DNA from: JAAEQG01 sp023133475
GTDB lineage: Bacteria; Planctomycetota; Phycisphaerae; UBA1845
Direction: 5' to 3'
DNA length: 16,662 nt
Assembly: GCA_030631415.1 (NCBI GenBank)
Contig: DAOVLE010000105.1
Coordinates: 1 to 16,662, forward strand
In this document: positions 1 to 6,413 of the stretch, piece by piece
Position numbering within the stretch: position 1 is the stretch's first letter
Layout: each line of letters starts with the position of its first letter
The notes under the pieces: generated by a model
Told to the model about the DNA's origin: nothing
The model's input: the letters and a program-made list of their open reading frames with translations, nothing else
Database searches by the model: none
Position numbers and translations under genes: made by a program

Positions 1-1369
1 CGGCCCTACTCGGATTGGCCGCTCCCTTACGGTCGCGGTACTGATTGGAGGCCGCTCCCTCACGGTCGCGGTACTGATTGGGGGCACCCATGCCTCCAAC
101 GGTTATCTTGCTCCCCGGGCGAAGCCTGGGGTAATATCCCTCACCGATAGCATGGCCTAGACCCTTGGACGTTCCCAGCCACACATCGTCGCCGTCAAAC
201 TCCGCCCACAACACGTAATTGTGCGGAAGATTGGGCATGGTCTTAATGTCAGCCAACACTTCCTTGCCACGCCGCACAAGAGCCCTGCCGGTGTGGGTCT
301 TGTGGTCCGTGGTGTAGGTAACCCAGGTGTCGGTGGTAAAGTCCATCAGGGCACCCAGGCCTTTGTCGGTGCAGAACCAGGCTTCGTGGGCGCTGCGCCC
401 TTTGACGGCGTTGTTGAAGTCGCTGGGCAGACCGCACTCGTGTGTGAAGAAACCACGCCAGTGCCGCCCGCTGTAGCGACACGCCCCGAAGTACGTCGTA
501 ACCCACAGCGTCTTCTCGATGTAGCTCACGCCGGTGGTGATGACGTGGACGATCCCGTCGTCGCGATAGAGGTCGATCTCCATCTCACCGTCGGGATCGA
601 GGTAGTCCTTCCACGTTCCCCGTTTGACGTTGTACTCCAGCACTCCACTGCCCCAGATGCCCAGGTACACCAAGCCGTCGGCGTAGCAGCAGCCATAGTT
701 CCAGATTTCCTCCATCGGGGCGTTCTTCTCGGTGAAGATGGACCATTCGCCGGTTCTGGTGTTGTATCGGCTGGCACCGGCGGTGGTGGCTGCCCAGATG
801 TTGTCATGCTCGACGCAGACGCCGTAGACCACGTCATTAACCAGTCCGCTGTTGAGTTGGTGCCAATGATCGAAGCGCCCGCCGCTGAAGCGAGCCAGCC
901 CGCCACCAAACAGCCCAAGCCAGACCTCGCCGGTCTTCGGATGCACGTCGATGGCAGATACCACCCGCCACGGCAAACCGTCTGCCTCGCGCCAGGATCG
1001 AATCTTGCCGGTTTCCTTGTTCAGGCAAGCCAGCCCGTCTTCGGTGCCGATCCAGATACGGTCTCCGTCAGCCTTGACTGCGAAGATGTGATCGTTGGGT
1101 AGGCCGTCCTTGGTGGTGAACTGCTCCCACTTGGTGTACACGTAGGGCATGTCCGGCCGGGTGGCCCATGGCTTTAGCCGTGGGGGACGCGAATCGGCCA
1201 ACCGTTCGTGTCCCCCACCGCTAAAGCGATGGGCCACCCCGGCGGTGGGGCACTCACCATGTTCTGATGGCTCGCGAGTTTGCGACATACCCCCAGGCCC
1301 GGCACCGGACACAAGGATCCCCAACAGCATGATCGCCCCAAAACCCGATTGCTTCAGCAACTTACACAT
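1..1369 (-). CDS. Exported Reg_prop-type beta-propeller protein, partial (runs off left edge)
   Basis: An open minus-strand frame runs from an ATG at 1369 to the window edge (456 codons, no stop), so the C-terminus is missing. The start lies 23 bp after the stop of the ten-haem cytochrome gene and has a G-rich Shine-Dalgarno-like stretch (GGGGGGCGG) just upstream. Residues 1-25 look like a signal peptide (MCKLLK, then GFGAIMLLGILVSGAG). From about residue 80 there are repeated propeller motifs of the two-component-regulator propeller kind: FTTKDGLPNDHIFAV, RIWIGTEDGLACL, GEVWLGLFGGGLARF, NIWAATTAGASRY, DVWLGTSKGLG. There is no CXXCH motif, kinase domain or membrane segment after the signal. 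Two repeats sit inside the frame: an 81-bp palindrome (residues about 44-70) and a 33-bp tandem near the visible end (residues about 430-451). An ATG at 1150 would avoid the palindrome but lose the signal peptide and Shine-Dalgarno. Role inferred: periplasmic or surface partner of the upstream cytochromes. Confidence 0.8.
   Translation of the reverse strand, partial: MCKLLKQSGFGAIMLLGILVSGAGPGGMSQTREPSEHGECPTAGVAHRFSGGGHERLADSRPPRLKPWATRPDMPYVYTKWEQFTTKDGLPNDHIFAVKADGDRIWIGTEDGLACLNKETGKIRSWREADGLPWRVVSAIDVHPKTGEVWLGLFGGGLARFSGGRFDHWHQLNSGLVNDVVYGVCVEHDNIWAATTAGASRYNTRTGEWSIFTEKNAPMEEIWNYGCCYADGLVYLGIWGSGVLEYNVKRGTWKDYLDPDGEMEIDLYRDDGIVHVITTGVSYIEKTLWVTTYFGACRYSGRHWRGFFTHECGLPSDFNNAVKGRSAHEAWFCTDKGLGALMDFTTDTWVTYTTDHKTHTGRALVRRGKEVLADIKTMPNLPHNYVLWAEFDGDDVWLGTSKGLGHAIGEGYYPRLRPGSKITVGGMGAPNQYRDREGAASNQYRDRKGAANPSRA
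17..82. repeat. R5: 33-bp tandem repeat, two units, inside the propeller gene
   Basis: Two adjacent 33-bp units (17-49 and 50-82) differ at two positions. Each contains GGCCGCTCCCT, CACGGTCGCGG or TACGGTCGCGG, and TACTGATTGG. The unit is 11 codons, so tandem gain or loss keeps the minus-strand propeller frame open. There it reads as NQYRDR(E/K)GAAS-like peptides. Confidence 0.85.
1159..1239. repeat. R1 copy 1: 81-bp palindrome, in frame inside the propeller gene
   Basis: A near-perfect inverted repeat runs from GGGTGGCCC to GGGCCACCC. Each arm carries its own hairpin: CCATGGCTTTAGCCGTGG in one arm and, on the opposite strand, CCATCGCTTTAGCGGTGG in the other. The length of 81 bp is 27 codons. 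On the minus strand it is read without a stop as residues about 44-70 of the propeller protein, between signal peptide and first blade. A fragment of the related tail (CGGTGGGGCACTCA) follows at 1243-1256. Confidence 0.85.
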
Positions 1370-1392
1370 TGATCCGCCCCCCGTGACAGGTT

Positions 1393-4266
1393 TCACAAGG
1401 TCTTGAGGTACTCCACCAGGTCGTTCAACTGATCCTTGGTCATATCGTTGCTCACCCCATGCTCGTCGTATGGGTTATAGTCCGTCCAGATTTGCTCCAA
1501 CGTTTCGGAGATTCCGTTGTGCAAGTATGGGGCTGAGTCGTAGATGTTGTTCAAGTGCGGCACGTCAAACTCGCACTCCTCGTCAAGCCACAACATGGTG
1601 CCGATGTCCCGTCGGGTGCGGTCGGTGTAATAGGGCGGGCAGTGGCATGTCACACAGCGGTTGTCGAGCGGGATGACTCGCCCGTCGTTGGTCATAGTTC
1701 GCTCGAAGACCAGCTTGCCGCTGCGCTGGGCGGGGGTCAGCGCCCCACCGACCGGCCTATAGCGGTTCGGCGGCCGGGGTATCGTGCAAATGTAGTTGTC
1801 CAGGGCGGACAGTTCTTCCGGGGTGAAAGGATCGATCCGAGTGAAGAACACCGCCAACCGTGGGCCGCACTGGCGTGCCAGGCTGGGGTTGGTGCCCTCC
1901 CATTTGAACGGGGCGGTATCCAAGATGCCACGCAGCGTGCGATTGTCCACCGGGCAGATGCCGATCCCGTCCGGCTCGATGTCGTAGGTCAAACCGTCGA
2001 TGTGCCCGTCCGGATGGCACGAATGGCACGAAAACTGGCGATGAAACGTAACATCCGCACTGTGAAAAAGCCGCTCGCCGTAACGGACCTTGGTGATCAC
2101 CTTCGGGCCGCCAAGATCGATCCGCCCGACCGCTTCGAGCCTGGGCACGTCGATCACGGTAATCGAATCGTCCAGGGCATTAGCCACAAAGGCGCTTCGC
2201 CCGTCATGTGAGAACAGCACACCCCGCGGGCTGTTCTTGGTGTGGATGTGCTTGACGACGAACTCGGTGGGCTTGCCCATGTGATTGGGCAGTACGTGCT
2301 CTTGCTCATGGGGCGTGGCGCTTTGCAGCATGTTGATGAGCTTGTCGAGATCGACGACGGCGACCCGATCCGATCCGCTGCTGGTGACGAAGGCATATTT
2401 GCCGTCGGGGCTGATGGCTATGTCGGCGGCGTCGGGGAAGCACATGTGCGGTTCATCGAGCAGCACCTGGTTCACCCGCCCGTCGCGCCAGATCACGCCC
2501 ATGCCGTTGGTGATGGTCCATCCTTGCAGCAGCCGGGTCATGGGCACCAGGTTCTTGGTGCGGTTGAGGGTGATCAGGGCGAACTCACCGGTGGGATGCC
2601 AGGCGATGCCCTGCATCAGGTTGGCGTCTGGGACGACGATGCGGTTTTCGACGACAGCCCGTTTGGTGTCGATTATTGTCACCTCGGACATCGACGGCGC
2701 GCGAAACTTCACGAAGCGCGACAGGGTATTGGTGGCGGCGATGTATCTGCCGTCGGGGCTGATGGCCAGGGACCACGGGGCACGGCTGGCGCTGAGCCGC
2801 TTGGTCTCCTCGAAAGTCTCCGCGTCGATGACCGAGATGCTGTCATCGGAGGTGTTGAGGACGTAAAGGAGCTTACCGGATTCGTCCATAAGCACCCCGT
2901 GCGGTTCATCGCCGACCGGGACGGTCCGCAGCACACGGCGTGTTCGGGTGTCGATCACCACCAAGCTGTCGTCCAGACGGCAGGTCACATAAGCCCGCGT
3001 CCCGTCGTGGCTGAAGGCCACGTCGTTGGGCTGACCGCCGGTTTCGATTTCAGCCACAGCTTTGCGGGCTGACACGTCCACGACGATCACGCTATCCGAA
3101 GCCTCACAGGCGGCATACAGTTCCCCACCGTCGGGCGACAGAGCCAGATTGAGCGGGGTCTTGTAGCGAGGCCCGAGCACGTGCTTGGATTTTTCGGGCA
3201 GTCGGGTGGGGTGAGCGATTTTTTTGACGGCGGCGGCATGGTCAAACTTCCGTCCGTGGGCGTTTTTGTGACACTTCATGCAGGTCTTCTGGGTGACCGG
3301 TTGCAGACCAGCCTGTCTGGCTGCTCGCCGATCGCGCATGATGGCTTCGGGATGATATTCGCTGCCGGGGCCGTGGCAGCTCTCGCATTGGACTCCGTCA
3401 GCCTGATCGAACCCCGCGAGAAAACGATCTTCCCCAAGCCCCGCACCGGTGCTATGACACCGCAGGCACTTACGGCATGTTTGCGGATCGCCGGCAATAC
3501 CAGCCTTGGCTGCCCTCCGTTGGCCGGCTGGGGTCCCCAGCACAGCATAAGCACGTGCGTGCAGGCTCTCCCGCCACTGGCTGAACTGATAGCCCATCAT
3601 GGGCCCCTTATGGCACCGAGCACAGGCCATCACGCCGGTGTACTTATAATTGCCTGAGGCGGTGTCATCGCAGGGCTTTGCCGACGCTTGTGTATCGGCA
3701 GCGGGGTTGGGTTTCGGATGGGCGATCATCTTCATACCAGCCTTGGTGTCAAAGACCGGCGAGCCCACGATGGCAACGTGTGAGCCCTTGATGTTGTGAC
3801 ATATCATGCAGTCACGTTCGGCGGGCATTTTGAGGCCGGCCATCATGGCTTTGTTCCGGTCCATCATGACATCGCGGTCGGCGTATTCACTGCCCGGCCC
3901 GTGGCATTTCTCGCACTGGACGCCGTCTTCGAGGAAGAAGGTGTCTTCCTTTTCCCAGGCTTCGGTGTCGGATGCCGTGGCATGGCAACCCAGGCACATG
4001 GCTGCCTCCTGGGGTTCCTCGGGAATCCCGCTCAGTTCGGCGATTTTCCTGGAATCCGGGCTCCACAGACAGGAGTAGGCTTTAGCGTGTTCCGACGCCC
4101 GCCACCGGCTGAACTGGTGCCCGGAGGCTTTGCCGGCGTGACATCGCGCGCAGACCTTCGCGCCGACGTAAACGGGGTGGCGATCCGAGACCCCAGGCCC
4201 GGAAGCCAATACCGGATTCGCGGCAGCCAACATCACCAGCGCCATATAGCAGACCTGCCGTTGCAT
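1393..4266 (-). CDS. Ten-haem exported cytochrome: two c554-like tetrahaem modules, YVTN propeller, MauG/CCP-like dihaem module
   Basis: The ATG at 4266 is preferred because AAGGAGG lies 10 nt upstream. A GTG at 4272 is also possible but leaves only 4 nt; the residue numbers below count from that GTG (959 residues). Residues 1-24 form a signal peptide. Tetrahaem module 1 has CXXCH at 41, 93, 120 and 155; module 2 has them at 217, 269, 296 and 331. Both share the F-S-x-W-R-x-S-x-H-A-(K/R)-A-Y and DGVQCE-x-CHGPGSEY motifs of the cytochrome c554 family. Residues about 367-725 form a YVTN beta-propeller (SPDG, YVTCRLDDSLVVID, SDDSISVID). The C-terminal part has CHSCH at 749 and CVTCH at 873, then PHLNNIYDSAPYLHNGISETLEQI, as in MauG/cytochrome c peroxidase relatives; His918 in PYLHNG is a candidate distal residue. 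Known families: c554 carries electrons from hydroxylamine oxidation, and MauG-type modules do peroxidase or high-valent haem chemistry. Inferred role: periplasmic or surface electron transfer or oxidation, substrate unknown. One operon with its neighbours. Confidence 0.92.
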   Translation of the reverse strand: MQRQVCYMALVMLAAANPVLASGPGVSDRHPVYVGAKVCARCHAGKASGHQFSRWRASEHAKAYSCLWSPDSRKIAELSGIPEEPQEAAMCLGCHATASDTEAWEKEDTFFLEDGVQCEKCHGPGSEYADRDVMMDRNKAMMAGLKMPAERDCMICHNIKGSHVAIVGSPVFDTKAGMKMIAHPKPNPAADTQASAKPCDDTASGNYKYTGVMACARCHKGPMMGYQFSQWRESLHARAYAVLGTPAGQRRAAKAGIAGDPQTCRKCLRCHSTGAGLGEDRFLAGFDQADGVQCESCHGPGSEYHPEAIMRDRRAARQAGLQPVTQKTCMKCHKNAHGRKFDHAAAVKKIAHPTRLPEKSKHVLGPRYKTPLNLALSPDGGELYAACEASDSVIVVDVSARKAVAEIETGGQPNDVAFSHDGTRAYVTCRLDDSLVVIDTRTRRVLRTVPVGDEPHGVLMDESGKLLYVLNTSDDSISVIDAETFEETKRLSASRAPWSLAISPDGRYIAATNTLSRFVKFRAPSMSEVTIIDTKRAVVENRIVVPDANLMQGIAWHPTGEFALITLNRTKNLVPMTRLLQGWTITNGMGVIWRDGRVNQVLLDEPHMCFPDAADIAISPDGKYAFVTSSGSDRVAVVDLDKLINMLQSATPHEQEHVLPNHMGKPTEFVVKHIHTKNSPRGVLFSHDGRSAFVANALDDSITVIDVPRLEAVGRIDLGGPKVITKVRYGERLFHSADVTFHRQFSCHSCHPDGHIDGLTYDIEPDGIGICPVDNRTLRGILDTAPFKWEGTNPSLARQCGPRLAVFFTRIDPFTPEELSALDNYICTIPRPPNRYRPVGGALTPAQRSGKLVFERTMTNDGRVIPLDNRCVTCHCPPYYTDRTRRDIGTMLWLDEECEFDVPHLNNIYDSAPYLHNGISETLEQIWTDYNPYDEHGVSNDMTKDQLNDLVEYLKTL

Positions 4267-4276
4267 ATTCACATGA

Positions 4277-4283
4277 CCTCCTT
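4277..4283 (-). promoter_or_regulatory. Strong Shine-Dalgarno deciding the cytochrome start
   Basis: AAGGAGG on the minus strand lies 10 nt before ATG 4266, 4 nt before GTG 4272, and next to an out-of-frame ATG that meets TGA at once. The spacing favours ATG 4266. This is the clearest ribosome binding site in the operon. Confidence 0.6.
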
Positions 4284-4332
4284 ACGCTGAGTAGCAGCCG
4301 ATGTCCTATTCTTAGCCTCCGGAGGAGGCAAT

Positions 4333-4537
4333 GGAATATAGCCCAGGGCGAAGCAAAGCGAGCCCTGGGTAAATTGCCCTTCCCACCCAAAGCCCCCGAA
4401 GGGGGCGACGGATCGTCGGGTTCACCGCGGATTCCATCGCCCCCTCCGGGGGCTCGGGTCGCACGGGACGCCAACCCAGGGCTCGCTTTGCTTCGCCCTG
4501 GGCTATATTCCAACGCCCCCTTTGGGGGCTATATTCC
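4333..4537. repeat. R4 composite palindrome between the FG-GAP and cytochrome genes
   Basis: A GGAATATAGCCCAGGG arm with GCGAAGCAAAGC at 4333-4370 is repeated inverted at 4474-4511. Between and beyond them are smaller GCCCCCGAAGGGGGC-type hairpins (4392-4406, 4438-4453) and a second GGGGGCTATATTCC end at 4524-4537. The element fills most of the 299-bp spacer between the stop of the FG-GAP gene and the cytochrome start. No T-run follows the hairpins, so they are not typical terminators, though they could attenuate transcription. I see no clear promoter or gene in the rest of the spacer. Confidence 0.8.
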
Positions 4538-4565
4538 GTCGCGCGGGTATCCCGTCCTTCTTGCA

Positions 4566-6191
4566 TCATTTCTCCCCCTCAATAATAGCAAGAATCTGAC
4601 CGGCTTTGACATCCTTTAGCCTGGTAGTCTTGCCACCAGGCCAACGGACCTCCACGAGATCAGCCTTAACCGCCCGACCCAGGCCGAAGTGAGCCCGCGG
4701 GTCGCTCTGCGAAAGATATCCGAGCACCGCCGAGACCTCCTGCACCATCCGCATCTTGCCCACCGTGACCGTAACCCGAGCCCCCAATGCCTCCACCTTG
4801 CTGCCGCGCAGCTTCGGGGCGATCGTCAGCCAGTGGTTCCGATTCCCCCCGTCGTTGCGGAGCAGCTTGGCGGGGCCGTTCAAGTTCATCACCAGGATGT
4901 CCATGTCGCCGTCGTTGTCGTAGTCGGCGAAAGCCGCCCCACGCCCGACGTACTTCTCGAAAAAGTATCGCCCGGATTGCACAGCCACATCGATAAACTT
5001 GCCGTTATGGTCGTTTCGCAACAGCACGTCTTCTTCGGTGTACTCGTGGTGGGGGTTGCCGTTGGCTACGAAAACGTCGAGATAGCCGTCGTTATCGTAG
5101 TCGATCAGCCCTCCACCCCATCCGGTGTACTGCCCGCACACAACCGCCAGACTGCTCGGGGCGGTTATGTCGGCAAACCATTTGCCCTTGTTGATCAGCA
5201 GGCAGCCGTAGGCCATGTCCGGGATGTACACGTCCAGCAGCCCGTCGCGGTTCACGTCGCCGATCACCGGCCCCATCGAGGACGCCCCCTGACCACCCTC
5301 GCCGAACGCCAACCCCCACAGCATGGTCTCATTCACAAAGGTGCCCTTGCCGGTGTTGACGAAATAGCAGTTGGGCGTGGCGTCGTTGGTCACGTAGAGG
5401 TCTATCCGCCCGTCATTGTTCAGGTCGGTAGCCACGGCGCTCATCGACCGGCCGTCGGGGAAGTAGAGCCCGGCTTGCCTGGTCACTTCGGTGAATGTGC
5501 CGTCGCCGTTGTTGCGGTACAGGCGGTCCGGTTGGGCTGCGTAGCTCAGGGGGCCTGGGTAGCCGGCTGCCGGGTAGAAGTCGCGGAACTTGCCCGCGTC
5601 GTACTTCAGGTAGTTGGCTACGTAAACGTCCAGATCGCCGTCGTTGTCGTAATCCAGCCACGGGGCTGACAGGCTCCACGAAGGATCGTTAAGCCCGGAC
5701 TTGGCGGAGACGTCGGTAAACGTGCCGTCGCCGTTGTTGCGGTAAAAGATGTTGGGGCCGTAGTTTAGCACGTACAGGTCCCAGTCGCCATCGTTGTCAT
5801 AGTCGGCTGCCGAGCCACCCATACCGTACCCCCGATCCCCGACCCCGGCTTTTTCGGTGACGTCGGTGAACGTTCCGTCGCCGTTGCTGCGGTAGAGCGC
5901 GTTTGCCAACTTGCCGCGCAAATCCCGCCCCAGATTGTCGTTCACCTCGCGCAACCAGCAGCCGTTGAGGAAGTAGAGGTCCAGGTGCCCGTCGCCGTTG
6001 TAATCGAAAAAGACCACTCCAGGCCCAGTGCCCTCGACGATGTTGCTTAGATGGTGGTCGCCGTAACTGTGCTTGAAGCGAATGCCAGCCTGCTCCGTCA
6101 CATCCTCGAACTTGGGTAGAGCAGGCTCAGCCGCCCCAGCAGATGTAAGCCCGCAAATCAGCAGTATAAGCATTGAAACTGTACGCATCAT
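4566..6191 (-). CDS. Exported FG-GAP/VCBS beta-propeller protein with ASPIC/UnbV C-terminal domain (CRTAC1-like)
   Basis: A 541-residue protein with a signal peptide (residues 1-21, cleavage near AGA-AEP). It opens with FEDVTEQAGIRFKHSYG, the usual start of this family. Seven calcium-binding-type loops follow: DYNGDGHLD (63), DYDNDGDWD (130), DYDNDGDLD (180), DLNNDGRID (256), DVNRDGLLD (312), DYDNDGYLD (364) and DYDNDGDMD (423), which fits a seven-bladed integrin-alpha-like propeller. Residues about 465-535 form the ASPIC/UnbV domain (EALGARVTV, SQSDPRAHFGLG, VEVRWPGG). The length is normal for the family. It probably mediates protein or surface binding outside the cytoplasm rather than catalysis. 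It lies between the two cytochrome genes on the same strand, so co-transcription is likely. A second ATG (6188) follows the first directly; the Shine-Dalgarno is weak. Confidence 0.92.
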   Translation of the reverse strand: MMRTVSMLILLICGLTSAGAAEPALPKFEDVTEQAGIRFKHSYGDHHLSNIVEGTGPGVVFFDYNGDGHLDLYFLNGCWLREVNDNLGRDLRGKLANALYRSNGDGTFTDVTEKAGVGDRGYGMGGSAADYDNDGDWDLYVLNYGPNIFYRNNGDGTFTDVSAKSGLNDPSWSLSAPWLDYDNDGDLDVYVANYLKYDAGKFRDFYPAAGYPGPLSYAAQPDRLYRNNGDGTFTEVTRQAGLYFPDGRSMSAVATDLNNDGRIDLYVTNDATPNCYFVNTGKGTFVNETMLWGLAFGEGGQGASSMGPVIGDVNRDGLLDVYIPDMAYGCLLINKGKWFADITAPSSLAVVCGQYTGWGGGLIDYDNDGYLDVFVANGNPHHEYTEEDVLLRNDHNGKFIDVAVQSGRYFFEKYVGRGAAFADYDNDGDMDILVMNLNGPAKLLRNDGGNRNHWLTIAPKLRGSKVEALGARVTVTVGKMRMVQEVSAVLGYLSQSDPRAHFGLGRAVKADLVEVRWPGGKTTRLKDVKAGQILAIIEGEK

Positions 6192-6245
6192 TGTTGTTTC
6201 TCATCTTGGATACTGGTGCTCAATTCCGTAGGGCACGGGTGACAC

Positions 6246-6360
6246 GGGTGGCCCATGGCTTTAGCCGTGGGGGACGCGAATCGGCGAACCATTCATGTCC
6301 CCCACCGCTAAAGCGATGGGCCACCCAACCACTCATCGCTAAAACGGTGGGGCACCCAAC
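6246..6360. repeat. R1 copy 2 with extra hairpin tail
   Basis: A canonical 81-bp R1 palindrome at 6246-6326 (GGGTGGCCC to GGGCCACCC) is followed by a variant half-unit containing CATCGCTAAAACGGTG (6334-6349), which folds into the same kind of small hairpin. The repeat fills most of the 174-bp spacer between the dihaem PD40 gene and the FG-GAP gene. Confidence 0.85.
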
Positions 6361-6361
6361 C

Positions 6362-6413
6362 GGGCTCACTTCGCTTCACCCTGGGCTATATTCCGCTGCC
6401 CCCGCTGGGGGCT
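6362..6413. repeat. R4 copy overlapping the 3' end of the dihaem gene
   Basis: The sequence matches the R4 arm found at 4480-4530: GGGCTC, CTTCGC, CCCTGGGCTATATTCC, then a GCCCCC/GGGGGC hairpin. It overlaps the last 16 codons and the TGA stop of the PD40 dihaem gene. Confidence 0.8.

Noticed and set aside
221..1102. Plus-strand frame of 293 codons
   Set aside because: It lies opposite the propeller gene, whose minus-strand translation shows repeated propeller motifs and a signal peptide; the plus frame has no recognisable motif.
2242..3072. Plus-strand frame of 276 codons
   Set aside because: It is antisense of the YVTN propeller segment of the ten-haem gene, without its own motifs or ribosome binding site.
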